Positions 19,286 to 27,169 of a stretch of 50,854 bases of DNA are shown in pieces; the first letter of the stretch is position 1; every line of letters starts with the position of its first letter. The notes beneath the pieces are model-generated. The model was not told the origin of the DNA, made no database searches, and was given only the letters and a program-made list of their open reading frames with translations. The position numbers and the translations under genes were made by a program. The stretch spans positions 1 to 50,854 of the forward strand of contig CAIMUP010000067.1 of the NCBI GenBank assembly GCA_903844645.1, given 5' to 3'. This DNA is from an uncultured Bacteroidota bacterium (lineage in GTDB: Bacteria; Bacteroidota; Bacteroidia; AKYH767-A; JABDAW01).

Positions 19286-20314
19286 CTAAAACAGCGTGCC
19301 CCCTTTAGTTCCATAAGCCTTGCCGAGGTGCTTGTAAGCTAACTCCGTAGCCTCCCTTCCTCGTGGTGTACGCATTAAATAGCCTTCTTGAATTAAGAAT
19401 GGTTCATAAACTTCTTCAATGGTTTCTGCTTCTTCGCCTACTGCTGTTGCGATGGTGGTGATGCCTACCGGTCCTCCTTTGAATTTATCAATGATGGTGG
19501 AGAGAATGCGTGTATCCATTTCATCCAAGCCATGCACATCTACATTCAATGCAGCGAGTGCATACTTAGATATTTTCATGTCTATAGAACCATTACCTTT
19601 TATCTGGGCAAAGTCGCGAACACGACGAAGTAAGGCATTCGCAATTCGGGGTGTACCGCGGCTTCTGCGTGCTATCTCGAAAGCGGCTTCATCTTCAATG
19701 GTTACCTTTAATATAGCTGCCGAACGTACTAAAATAGTCTTGATTAAATCGGCATTATAATATTCCAAACGGGCATTGATACCGAACCGTGCTCGTAAAG
19801 GCGATGTTAATAAACCAGAACGTGTTGTGGCTCCTATCAAAGTGAAAGGGTTTATCGTAATCTGAACAGACCGTGCATTGGGTCCTGTTTCTATCATAAT
19901 ATCTATCTTGTAATCTTCCATGGCAGAGTACAGATATTCCTCTACTATCGGGCTTAGACGGTGTATTTCATCAATAAAAAGAACATCATTAGGTTCCAGA
20001 TTCGTGAGCAAGCCGGCAAGGTCTCCGGGTTTATCTAACACTGGTCCTGATGTGATCCTGATGCCAACATTCAATTCATTCGCGATGATATTGGCAAGCG
20101 TTGTTTTACCTAAACCTGGGGGACCGTGCAGCAACACATGATCCAACGATTCTAACCGTTGTTTGGCTGCCTGAACAAAGACTTTCAGATTATCCACCAC
20201 CTTGAATTGCCCAGTGAAATCAAGGAAAGTGGCGGGTCGTAATACCTGCTCTATCATCTTTTCTTCGGGTGTCAGGTTCTCATCCGAGGCATCTAAATTT
20301 ATATTCTTCATCAA
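19286..20314 (-). CDS. ruvB: Holliday junction branch migration helicase RuvB
   Basis: The 342-residue AAA+ motor works with RuvA to drive branch migration of Holliday junctions. Walker A is GPPGLGKT (64-71) and Walker B is LFIDEIH (112-118). Later family signatures are [19 protein letters not shown] and the winged-helix C-terminus ending YKHLGKAYG. Length is typical. It is monocistronic as far as can be seen: ruvA and ruvC are not adjacent. Two Met codons lie at the start; either could be used. Confidence 0.98.
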   Translation of the reverse strand: MMKNINLDASDENLTPEEKMIEQVLRPATFLDFTGQFKVVDNLKVFVQAAKQRLESLDHVLLHGPPGLGKTTLANIIANELNVGIRITSGPVLDKPGDLAGLLTNLEPNDVLFIDEIHRLSPIVEEYLYSAMEDYKIDIMIETGPNARSVQITINPFTLIGATTRSGLLTSPLRARFGINARLEYYNADLIKTILVRSAAILKVTIEDEAAFEIARRSRGTPRIANALLRRVRDFAQIKGNGSIDMKISKYALAALNVDVHGLDEMDTRILSTIIDKFKGGPVGITTIATAVGEEAETIEEVYEPFLIQEGYLMRTPRGREATELAYKHLGKAYGTKGGTLF

Positions 20315-20339
20315 TAATTGTGGTTACATACTAACGCTG

Positions 20340-20347
20340 CAAAACTA
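20340..20347 (-). promoter_or_regulatory. -7 box for ruvB
   Basis: TAGTTTTG on the minus strand fits TAnnTTTG, 25 bp upstream of the ruvB start. Confidence 0.6.
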
Positions 20348-20382
20348 TCAATAAGAAAGGATAACGCGGATAAACCTATTCA

Positions 20383-20431
20383 TCATCCTTTTATTGCACC
20401 TCCCGAAAAGGTCGGTATCATAAAAGGATGA
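20383..20431. repeat. Bipartite hairpin c
   Basis: TCATCCTTTTAT at 20383-20394 is the exact reverse complement of ATAAAAGGATGA at 20420-20431, with a smaller inner hairpin in the 25-nt loop. It lies upstream of ruvB, at the left edge of the region holding arrays 5 and 6. Hairpin d closes that region on the right. Confidence 0.85.
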
Positions 20432-20492
20432 AAGGAACGTGGACAGCATCACCTTTCAGGTGTAATGGTCATTCGCTTCTTCCTGCCCTTTC

Positions 20493-20555
20493 CATCCTTT
20501 CTTACAGGTAAAAAGAGGGTCCGAAACTGGAAAGGGTGGTGTTTGGGCAAAACTC
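20493..20555. repeat. Leader copy A1 before array 5
   Basis: A 63-bp segment beginning CATCCTTTCTTACAGGTAAA is 50/63 identical and gap-free to the segment at 20724-20786 before array 6. Both end in AAAACTC, the first bases of the following array. The arrays they precede have different words. Confidence 0.85.
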
Positions 20556-20668
20556 CTAGGAGTTTGAAGAATTTTCCTAGTAGTTTTTGGTTTTCTACTA
20601 GGAGTCCGAGGAGTTTTCCTAGTAGTTTTTGGTTTTCTACTAGGAGTTTTCGGTTTTCTTCAAGGGAT
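20549..20668. repeat. Tandem array 5, 42-bp unit with internal hairpin
   Basis: The palindromic block CCTAGTAG-(11 nt)-CTACTAGG occurs at 20576-20602 and again at 20618-20644, 42 bp apart. Half blocks with CTCCTAGGAG, GAGGAG and GGTTTTC lie on both sides. Another AAAACTCCTAGG is at 20675-20686. Confidence 0.85.
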
Positions 20669-20723
20669 TTCATGAAAACTCCTAGGTTTCCAAAAATGAA
20701 GAGCACCTCGTTCGGTTTTCATA

Positions 20724-20786
20724 CATCCTTTCTTCAATGTAAAAAGGGGGCTGAAAACTGGAAACGATGATGTTTTGGTAAAACTC
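20724..20786. repeat. Leader copy A2 before array 6
   Basis: This is the second copy of the 63-bp leader at 20493-20555, beginning CATCCTTTCTTCAATGTAAA. Its last 26 bp are also part of the left arm of the inverted repeat that bounds array 6. Confidence 0.85.
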
Positions 20787-20984
20787 GTTGATGTTTTGAT
20801 CAAACACGTATGAGTTTGACCAAAACTCTTACGTGTTTGATCAAAACTCATACGTGTTTGATCAAAACTCATACGTGTTTGACCCAAACTCATACGTGTT
20901 TGATCAAAACTCATACGTGTTTGATGAAAACTCGTATGTGTTTGATGAAAACATCAACGAGTTTTATGAAAACATCACTGTTTC
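20761..20984. repeat. Tandem array 6, 21-bp unit, inside a 40-bp inverted repeat
   Basis: The word AAAACTCATACGTGTTTGAT plus one base repeats at a 21-bp step; GTGTTTGA recurs at 20833, 20854, 20875, 20896, 20917 and 20938. One copy at 20799-20818 is inverted. The array is enclosed by an imperfect inverted repeat, 20761-20800 against 20945-20984 (35 of 40 positions pair). A further 8-bp hairpin (CTTTACCA/TGGTAAAG) lies at 20994-21021. Confidence 0.95.
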
Positions 20985-21031
20985 GAGAAAGGGCTTTACC
21001 AGGTTTTGAACTTTGGTAAAGTTTATTCCCG

Positions 21032-21076
21032 CATCCTTTTATGACATTCCCTTTTTGGGGATGCAATAAAAGGATG
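21032..21076. repeat. Bipartite hairpin d, 3' of the YdeI-family gene
   Basis: CATCCTTTTAT at 21032-21042 is the exact reverse complement of ATAAAAGGATG at 21066-21076. Inside, CATTCCC pairs with GGGGATG around a T5 loop. It lies 17 bp beyond the stop of the minus-strand gene ending at 21093 and may terminate it. Confidence 0.85.
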
Positions 21077-21092
21077 AAGAGGATAATTCTGA

Positions 21093-21671
21093 TTAATCAT
21101 CAAATCCTTTTCCGTCAAGGATTTTTGGGATGTATTTCGCCACTCTTGCCTCCCGCGTTTTGGATTGTTTGGGTTGAGAGAATTGGAACAAATAACCTCG
21201 TTGCCGACCTGGTGTTAAGGCTTCAAAAGCTGCTTTAAGGTCGGCATCGGCATCTAATTTCTTTTGGAATTCTTCGGGAACGGCGTATTCAGAGGTTGGT
21301 TTTAATGCCACTTTTACGCCTGCCTTTTCTAATTTGATAGCTTCCTTAATATAAGCCTTCACAACGGTTTTCAAATCTTTAATTTCCTCGAGAGTAGTGA
21401 ACCGAATCTGCCGCGCTGCCTGCACATTCTTCGTTTGTTGGATAAGAATTCCATCGCTATCGCCCAGCAAAGCACCCTGGAAAAACAAAAGTGCGCAATA
21501 GTGCTTAAACACATGTATCAAAACGACATTGCCTCCGGCTAAAGTGTAGCAAGGACAGCCCCATTTCAGCTCCTCCGTGAGCTTACAATCCAGAACTATT
21601 TCGCGTAACAACGCTACCTCTTCGTGCCACTTCTTTTCTTTGATAAAATACCAATCTACCTTCGGATTCAT
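21093..21671 (-). CDS. YdeI/OmpD-associated family protein (DUF1801)
   Basis: The 192-residue cytoplasmic protein has the DUF1801 fold in its first 120 residues (LKWGCPCYTLAGGNVVLIHVFKHYCALLFF and a following FTTLEEI) and the short C-terminal region of YdeI-like proteins (PEEFQKKLDADADLKAAFEALTPGRQRGY) ending in a basic stretch. Molecular function of the family is not established. It is divergent from gpmI, with both promoters in the 115-bp gap. Confidence 0.88.
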   Translation of the reverse strand: MNPKVDWYFIKEKKWHEEVALLREIVLDCKLTEELKWGCPCYTLAGGNVVLIHVFKHYCALLFFQGALLGDSDGILIQQTKNVQAARQIRFTTLEEIKDLKTVVKAYIKEAIKLEKAGVKVALKPTSEYAVPEEFQKKLDADADLKAAFEALTPGRQRGYLFQFSQPKQSKTREARVAKYIPKILDGKGFDD

Positions 21672-21695
21672 GCAATAAGTTTATTTATTTGGCGG

Positions 21696-21703
21696 CAAAG
21701 ATA
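21696..21703 (-). promoter_or_regulatory. -7 box for the YdeI-family gene
   Basis: TATCTTTG on the minus strand fits TAnnTTTG, 24 bp upstream of the start at 21671. Confidence 0.6.
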
Positions 21704-21759
21704 GGAAACAATTTGTGCATACTAATGAGGATACTCCTTATGAAGCCCGCGAGGTTTGC

Positions 21760-21767
21760 TATCTTTG
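21760..21767 (+). promoter_or_regulatory. -7 box for gpmI
   Basis: TATCTTTG on the plus strand lies 19 bp before the ATG at 21787, which supports that start over the upstream in-frame ATG at 21715. Confidence 0.65.
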
Positions 21768-21786
21768 CAGCGCAATAAAAACAAAG

Positions 21787-23313
21787 ATGAATAACAATAA
21801 AAAAGTAGTCCTCATTATCATGGATGGTTGGGGAATAGCCCCTGAAAGCCCCGCCAATGCCATCACTAAAGCCGATACTCCCTTCTTTGATTCGATGATG
21901 AAGCAGTATCCTCATTCGCAATTACTCGCTTCGGGAGAGGATGTCGGCTTGCCTGATGGGCAGATGGGAAATTCGGAAGTAGGACACTTGAATATCGGTG
22001 CAGGTCGCATTGTTTATCAAGATTTAGTGAAGATAAATAAAGCTATAAAGACCCAGACCATTGATACTAATCCCGTGCTTCTTGAGGCATTCAAGTATGC
22101 TAAAGAGAATAAGAAAGCAGTTCACTTTATAGGCTTGGTTTCTGATGGAGGAGTGCATTCTCATGTCGATCATTTGATAGGGCTTTGCAAACTTGCGAAA
22201 GCGAATGGTTTGGATGAAAACGTATTCATCCATGCCTTCACCGATGGTCGTGATACAGACCCGAAAGGGGGTATTCATTACATTAAATACTTAGAGGATA
22301 ACATCAAGAATAGTGTTGGTAAGATTGCATCTGTTGTCGGTAGGTATTATGCTATGGATAGAGATAAAAGATGGGAGCGGATTAAGATTGCTTATGATTT
22401 AATGGTGCATGGAAAGGGTGATGAATACAGGGATGCCGCATCTGCCATCCAAAATTCTTACGATAATAATATCACAGATGAATTCATTAAACCGATGGTT
22501 ATTGTGGATGAACATTATGTTCCCTTAACAACCATTAAAGAGGGCGATGTGGTCCTCTGTTTTAACTTCAGAACAGACCGTTGCAGAGAGATTACGATGG
22601 CATTAACACAGCAAGATTTTCCTGATCAAGACATGCAAGCCATTCCTTTAAATTATATCACGATGACTCCTTATGATCATTCCTTTCAGGGCATCAAAAT
22701 TCTCTTTGAAAAGGATGATTTGAAGAAGACTCTCGGCGAGGTTCTTTCATTAAATAACAAGAAGCAAATAAGGATTTCGGAGACCGAAAAATACCCGCAT
22801 GTTACCTTCTTTTTCTCTGGCGGAAGGGAGCAGCCTTTCGAGGGTGAGCAAAGGATTATGATACCTTCTCCAAAAGTTGCGACATATGATTTGAAGCCCT
22901 CGATGAGTGCCGCAGAGGTTACCGATGCTATCGTGAAAGAGTTGCTGAAAGGTGAGGTAGATTTCGTTTGTCTGAACTTTGCGAATGCCGATATGGTGGG
23001 GCATACCGGCAGCTTTGAGGCGGTTGTGGAAGCTGTCGAGACGGTTGATCAATGTACCCAAAAAGTTGTCGAAGCCGGGCTTCGGAACGGCTATTCTTTC
23101 CTCATAACTTCGGATCATGGCAATGCAGATTTTAAGATTAATGACGATGGTTCGCCGAATACCGCGCATACCACGAATCCTGTGCCTTTGATATTGATTG
23201 ATACCGATTATTCCTCTATTAAAGACGGCAAACTCTGCGATCTTGCCCCAACGATCCTTAAATTAATGGGCATTAAACAGCCTGATGAGATGACAGGCAA
23301 GGAGTTGGTTTAA
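21787..23313 (+). CDS. gpmI: 2,3-bisphosphoglycerate-independent phosphoglycerate mutase
   Basis: The 508-residue enzyme interconverts 3- and 2-phosphoglycerate in glycolysis without a bisphosphoglycerate cofactor. Metal-binding D13 is in LIIMDGWG. The phosphorylated serine is S63 in GNSEVGHLNIGAGR. DGRDTDPKGG and the C-terminal TSDHGNAD and AHTTNPVP motifs provide further metal and substrate ligands. The frame is open from 21715, but the -7 box at 21760 and family length point to MNNNKK at 21787. Single gene, followed by array 7. Confidence 0.97.
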   Translation: MNNNKKVVLIIMDGWGIAPESPANAITKADTPFFDSMMKQYPHSQLLASGEDVGLPDGQMGNSEVGHLNIGAGRIVYQDLVKINKAIKTQTIDTNPVLLEAFKYAKENKKAVHFIGLVSDGGVHSHVDHLIGLCKLAKANGLDENVFIHAFTDGRDTDPKGGIHYIKYLEDNIKNSVGKIASVVGRYYAMDRDKRWERIKIAYDLMVHGKGDEYRDAASAIQNSYDNNITDEFIKPMVIVDEHYVPLTTIKEGDVVLCFNFRTDRCREITMALTQQDFPDQDMQAIPLNYITMTPYDHSFQGIKILFEKDDLKKTLGEVLSLNNKKQIRISETEKYPHVTFFFSGGREQPFEGEQRIMIPSPKVATYDLKPSMSAAEVTDAIVKELLKGEVDFVCLNFANADMVGHTGSFEAVVEAVETVDQCTQKVVEAGLRNGYSFLITSDHGNADFKINDDGSPNTAHTTNPVPLILIDTDYSSIKDGKLCDLAPTILKLMGIKQPDEMTGKELV

Positions 23314-23346
23314 CATTCATTAAACCTTTTTCTCCATTTTTCATAT

Positions 23347-23385
23347 CCCAACAACACTCCTTTTATTCTTTCTTTTCCTTATAAT
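23347..23385. repeat. Left flank of array 7 (inverted partner at 23767-23807)
   Basis: The plus strand here (CCCAACAACACTCC..., ending CTTTTCCTTATAAT) matches the reverse complement of 23767-23807 (CCCAACAATACTCC..., ending CTTTTCCTTCATAAT) with a few changes and gaps. Array 7 is therefore enclosed by an imperfect inverted repeat of about 40 bp. Confidence 0.75.
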
Positions 23386-23432
23386 TTATCTTTTATAAGT
23401 TAAAATCATAGGAAAAGGGGAAATACTAAGGA

Positions 23433-23714
23433 AGTCTTTACATTTACTAAGTAAGTCTTTACATTCGTTTAGTAAGTCTTTACATTCGTATGTTAAGTCG
23501 TTAAATTCGTATATCGAGTCTTTACATTCGTATATCGAGTCTTTACATTCGTATATCGAGTCGTTACATTCGTGTATCGAGTCTTTACATTCGTATATCT
23601 AGTCGTTTCATTCGTATATCGAGTCGTTACATTCGTATATCGAGTCTTTACATTCGTGTATCGAGTCGTTACATTCGTATATCGAGTCTTTACATTCACT
23701 AAGTATATCTGTAC
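23433..23714. repeat. Tandem array 7, 21-bp unit, 13 copies
   Basis: AGTC at the unit start recurs every 21 bp from 23433 to 23685; the unit is AGTCTTTACATTCGTATATC plus one base. Small variants (CTTT or CGTT, TATATC or TGTATC) are mixed within the array. The first and last units both carry ACTAAGTA in place of the TATATCGA of the interior. It lies between convergent gpmI and the cytochrome gene. Confidence 0.97.
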
Positions 23715-23766
23715 ATCCTGTTACAATATCCCCTTTTCCCGTTATAAACCTCTTAAATCGGTCAAT

Positions 23767-23807
23767 ATTATGAAGGAAAAGGCTTTGGAAAAGGGAGTAT
23801 TGTTGGG
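23767..23807. repeat. Right flank of array 7
   Basis: This is the inverted counterpart of 23347-23385. The purine-rich plus strand (GAAGGAAAAGG...GGAAAAGGG) resembles the purine-rich leaders around arrays 10 and 11 in composition only. Confidence 0.7.
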
Positions 23808-23850
23808 CGGCTTCCTTCCTTTTTAATTTAATAATTGGAATCTCGCTTCC

Positions 23851-24201
23851 TTATTTACCCTTAATCTTGGTCAGATAATCGACTATTTTCTTAGCATTAT
23901 CCGGTTCGATGGGGGCATGGAACTTTTCAATCATCTTTGTTACCTCTGCCTGCCACGTTTTTCGCGGAAAGTCGGGCTGCATGAAGATGTATCGCGAGGT
24001 ATGGCAGGAAGTACAGTTTTGGAGGAATAAATCCCTCCCCTCCTGCTCGAGGAAGTAAGGTTCCATTCGCTGTAATGTTATGGAATGAACGGAATTTAAG
24101 GTATCGCTTTTGGTATTAATCGGGGTCTGTTCCTTCTTTGTATTACAAGAAAAGGAAAGAAGAATCAGGAGTCCGTTGATGAGGATTAAGATCTTTTTCA
24201 T
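23851..24201 (-). CDS. Lipoprotein c-type cytochrome (SorB-like)
   Basis: The 116-residue protein has a lipoprotein signal with the lipid-modified Cys at residue 19 (LSFSC), and one haem-binding motif CTSCH (63-67). A Met-containing stretch (IFMQPDFPRKTW) follows and could give the second axial ligand. It lies 10 bp after the molybdopterin oxidoreductase gene, matching the SorA/SorB arrangement in which a monohaem cytochrome takes electrons from a periplasmic sulfite dehydrogenase. The electron-acceptor role is inferred from this context. Confidence 0.88.
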   Translation of the reverse strand: MKKILILINGLLILLSFSCNTKKEQTPINTKSDTLNSVHSITLQRMEPYFLEQEGRDLFLQNCTSCHTSRYIFMQPDFPRKTWQAEVTKMIEKFHAPIEPDNAKKIVDYLTKIKGK

Positions 24202-24211
24202 CGCCTATATT

Positions 24212-25390
24212 TTAATCAACTGTAACATCCAATTCTTCAATAACATTCCGCTGATAGCCGCTCCGATTCCACTGTGCGGTGCTTTGCGTAATACCATCGT
24301 TGTTCGTCGCCTTCACTTTAAGATGATAAACGCCTTTCTTTTCGGGAGTCCAATCGTACCGCCACCGTCGCCAGGAATACTTGCCGAGATCAGCATCTAA
24401 TTTCACCTCAAACCAAGTCTTTCCGCTATCAAGCGAAAGCTCTACGCTCTTAATCCCCGCACCATAATCCAAAGCAAGTCCTTCTATCAAAGCCTTCTTT
24501 CCATGCTGAAGAATGGTATCCGGTTCCGGCTCCACAAAGATAGACCGAAGGCTTAATTTATTAATCGGAACCATGTCTTTAGAAAGGTCTTTCGGGGATT
24601 CGTTCGCGGTAGGATTATTGGGGATAAGATACGCTTTCTTCATCCAAAAACCTTCGTACGGATGATCGAGAACCTCTATCTTATGCAGCGAGCCAACCCA
24701 GTAAGTGGCATACCATCCGGGTACTACCAGCTTCAGTGGGAAGCCATTGAGCATAGGAATATCCTGACCGTTCATCTGATAGGCAATCATCACTTCACCA
24801 TCCATCGCATGGGCAACATCAAGGGACTTAATAAAGTCGGGAACGCCTGGAAACGGGGCATCATCCAAGCCATCGAAAGTAATATCTACGGCTTCCTTTT
24901 TAATCCCCGCAATCTCCAAAATATCGTTGACCTTAACGCCTTTCCATAGGGCATTACCCATGGCACCATTGGTAAATTGCCCACCGGGAACTTTAGGATT
25001 AAATAGCTTTCGTGAATTACCGGAACACTGACAGACCGCGGCAATAGAGTATGGTTTGAACTTCGTTTTAAGATCATTCATGGATAATTTAAGAGTAGTA
25101 TTTACCTCACCCGCAACCTCCAGCCGAAAGGTATCCATGTCAATCTGGGTAAGGATACCAGAGAGATGCCACCGAACAAAAAAGGATTCGTTGGGAGTAA
25201 AGTCCTGACGAAAAACATGTAGCGGCGTTTCCAATTGCGGAGGGCGGTCAGTGAGTAAAATCATCTTCTCCTTTTCAGGGAACTTAGCCATGGTTCTATT
25301 ATCCGTATTGGTTTTCTTCTCGGCATTATTGCAAGAGAACAGAACCGCAACGAAACTACTCAACACTGTCAACTTAATCAAACTTTTCAT
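24212..25390 (-). CDS. Molybdopterin-dependent sulfite oxidase-family lipoprotein (SorA-like)
   Basis: The 392-residue protein has a lipobox (LFSC, C20), so it should be anchored in the membrane facing the periplasm. A sulfite-oxidase-type Mo-cofactor domain spans about 55-270; C122 in CQCSGNSR aligns with the molybdenum-ligating cysteine of the family. PLKLVVPGWYATYWVGSLHKIEV is a second family signature. A C-terminal Mo-co dimerisation (Ig-like) domain spans about 280-390. The substrate could be sulfite, but related enzymes act on other substrates. The cytochrome gene follows directly. Confidence 0.9.
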   Translation of the reverse strand: MKSLIKLTVLSSFVAVLFSCNNAEKKTNTDNRTMAKFPEKEKMILLTDRPPQLETPLHVFRQDFTPNESFFVRWHLSGILTQIDMDTFRLEVAGEVNTTLKLSMNDLKTKFKPYSIAAVCQCSGNSRKLFNPKVPGGQFTNGAMGNALWKGVKVNDILEIAGIKKEAVDITFDGLDDAPFPGVPDFIKSLDVAHAMDGEVMIAYQMNGQDIPMLNGFPLKLVVPGWYATYWVGSLHKIEVLDHPYEGFWMKKAYLIPNNPTANESPKDLSKDMVPINKLSLRSIFVEPEPDTILQHGKKALIEGLALDYGAGIKSVELSLDSGKTWFEVKLDADLGKYSWRRWRYDWTPEKKGVYHLKVKATNNDGITQSTAQWNRSGYQRNVIEELDVTVD

Positions 25391-25394
25391 GGGG

Positions 25395-25402
25395 CAAAAA
25401 TA
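25395..25402 (-). promoter_or_regulatory. -7 box for the SorAB-like operon
   Basis: TATTTTTG on the minus strand fits TAnnTTTG, only 4 bp upstream of the ATG at 25390, implying a leaderless transcript or an in-frame start slightly downstream. Confidence 0.45.
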
Positions 25403-25443
25403 ATAATTCTTTAATAAGCCCTAAAAAGAAATCGGAAAGATGT

Positions 25444-25451
25444 TACTTTTG
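25444..25451 (+). promoter_or_regulatory. -7 box for the PqqB-like gene
   Basis: TACTTTTG fits TAnnTTTG, 19 bp before the ATG at 25471. The GCCGCC just after it recurs after several -7 boxes here. Confidence 0.65.
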
Positions 25452-25470
25452 CCGCCTTAATACTTATCTT

Positions 25471-26400
25471 ATGACTAAGCGATTTCTGATTCTGATTCTT
25501 TTGATTTCCTTTTCTTTACTCTCCAATGGGCAAGACTCCAATGCCCCGTACATAGTGGTTCTTGGCACTGTTCAGGATGGCGGATACCCACACCCTGGCT
25601 GCGAAAAGGAGTGTTGTCAGAAGTATTATAAAGGGAAGGAAAAGAAGCATTATGTGTCTTCCCTTGGATTAATAGACCCTGTGTCCAAGCAGCGTTATGT
25701 GTTCGATTGTACTCCTGATTTTACCGCGCAGTTGCATGACCTTAACAACTTATATCCTCCACAAGACACCACTCTCTTGGATGGAATTCTCTTGACTGAT
25801 GCCCATATCGGGCATTATGCGGGCTTGATGTATCTTGGCAAAGAGGCTATGAATACTAAGAATATTCAAGTGTATCTTTCTCTTGATTTTTATGAATATC
25901 TTGAGCAAAATGGTCCCTGGTCGCAATTGCAAAAGCTGCATAACATAGGGCTTATGTCGCTTACTACCGGAGAACCTTTTGCTTTGAATGACAGAATATC
26001 CGTTACTCCTTTTTTTGTGCCGCATCGCGATGAATTTAGTAGGACAGTGGGTTATAAAATCTCTTATTCCGGAAAGAATATCATCTTTATTCCTGATATT
26101 AATAAATGGCAGAAGTGGGATAAAGACATTATCCAATTGGTTAAGGACAATGACCTTCTTTTTCTGGATGGAACCTTTTATAAGAATGGAGAAATAGAAG
26201 GAAGGGACATGAGCCAGATTCCGCATCCTTTCATTGAAGAAAGCATGACCCTGTTTAAAGACCTTTCTTCTGCTGATAAAGGGAAGATTCATTTCATCCA
26301 TCTTAACCATACGAACCCTGCTTTGATCAAAGGGAGCAAGGAACAAAAGGAGGTTGAGAAAAATGGTTTTCACATTGCGCAAGAGGGCGAAGTATTTTAA
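25471..26400 (+). CDS. Secreted PqqB-like metallo-beta-lactamase-fold hydrolase
   Basis: The 309-residue protein has a signal peptide (about 1-20, SNGQ). It has the PqqB-like start VVLGTVQDGGYPHPGCEKECC, a metal site variant TDAHIGHYAGL (about 109-119), FVPHRDE and later FLDGTF and HLNHTNP motifs. The usual HxHxDH motif is changed to DAHIGH, as is common in the PqqB-like branch. No pqq genes are near, so it is unlikely to serve PQQ synthesis. Export and the CxxECC cysteines are notable. Substrate unknown. Confidence 0.87.
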   Translation: MTKRFLILILLISFSLLSNGQDSNAPYIVVLGTVQDGGYPHPGCEKECCQKYYKGKEKKHYVSSLGLIDPVSKQRYVFDCTPDFTAQLHDLNNLYPPQDTTLLDGILLTDAHIGHYAGLMYLGKEAMNTKNIQVYLSLDFYEYLEQNGPWSQLQKLHNIGLMSLTTGEPFALNDRISVTPFFVPHRDEFSRTVGYKISYSGKNIIFIPDINKWQKWDKDIIQLVKDNDLLFLDGTFYKNGEIEGRDMSQIPHPFIEESMTLFKDLSSADKGKIHFIHLNHTNPALIKGSKEQKEVEKNGFHIAQEGEVF

Positions 26401-27163
26401 TAAAGAAGCTGAATTAATAGTAGTGAAGGAATTAAATAACAGCCTCTCCGCGAAAACAAATTTTAGTTGGTTTTTCATTCCCATTATTCTCTTCTGGATA
26501 CTCGGAATTGTGCTGCTATGCCTCAAGGGATACAAAGGAAGTTTCCTGATGTTGAACGGTCATTTCATTACTTCTCTTGATTTCCCGATCTATCTCATCA
26601 CCCATATAGGCAATGGGTTGATGGTGCTTTCTATCCTTGCCATTTTATGGACGAAAGACAAAATAGACCTGCTTATTTGCGCTATTATTTCGGTCATCAC
26701 CTCCGGCTTGATGGTGCAAATACTGAAAAACTATTTCTTCAGCAATTGGAGCCGCCCAATCATTGTTTTAGAACCCTTGCATTTGCCTATCCACATGTTT
26801 CGCAGCTATGTTTTATTAGATAATACGTTCCCGTCCGGGCATAGTACCACGATTGCTTGCGTCTTTACGATTGTCGCGTTTGCGTACCGGAACAAAAGTA
26901 AAATCTTTCTCCTCGCATTAGGTATCTTTTCGGTCATGATTATCTACACTCGGGTATATCTTGGGGTACATTTCCTTGGCGACATCCTTGCTGGCAGCTT
27001 ACTTGGCGTTTGTTGTTCGCTTGTCATCATCCAAAAATTAAATATCCCGATCAAAGCCAAAATTTCCAAGCTGTATCTCTATCCGAAAACAAGTTTATAC
27101 CTCCGGATAATCGGTGTGGTGATGTTCCTGATTTCGATTTTTGTGGTCTATAAAAACTTTTAG
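26354..27163 (+). CDS. PAP2-family membrane phosphatase
   Basis: This is a membrane protein with about six hydrophobic segments and the three-part PAP2 signature: KNYFFSNWSRP, then PSGHSTT, then TRVYLGVHFLGD. Enzymes of this family remove phosphate from lipid phosphates such as phosphatidate or undecaprenyl diphosphate. The start is uncertain: the ATG at 26354 overlaps the end of the PqqB-like gene by 47 bp, whereas a GTG at 26423 would begin VKELNN and give 246 residues. The family call does not depend on that choice. Confidence 0.9.
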   Translation: MRKMVFTLRKRAKYFNKEAELIVVKELNNSLSAKTNFSWFFIPIILFWILGIVLLCLKGYKGSFLMLNGHFITSLDFPIYLITHIGNGLMVLSILAILWTKDKIDLLICAIISVITSGLMVQILKNYFFSNWSRPIIVLEPLHLPIHMFRSYVLLDNTFPSGHSTTIACVFTIVAFAYRNKSKIFLLALGIFSVMIIYTRVYLGVHFLGDILAGSLLGVCCSLVIIQKLNIPIKAKISKLYLYPKTSLYLRIIGVVMFLISIFVVYKNF

Positions 27164-27169
27164 AGGATA

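Noticed and set aside
20315-21092. Insertion sequence or composite mobile element between hairpins c and d
   Set aside because: There is no transposase frame, and the two hairpins are inverted-repeat structures themselves rather than terminal repeats with a target duplication.
25471-26400. PQQ biosynthesis gene pqqB
   Set aside because: The protein has a signal peptide and there are no other pqq genes nearby, so only the family resemblance is kept.
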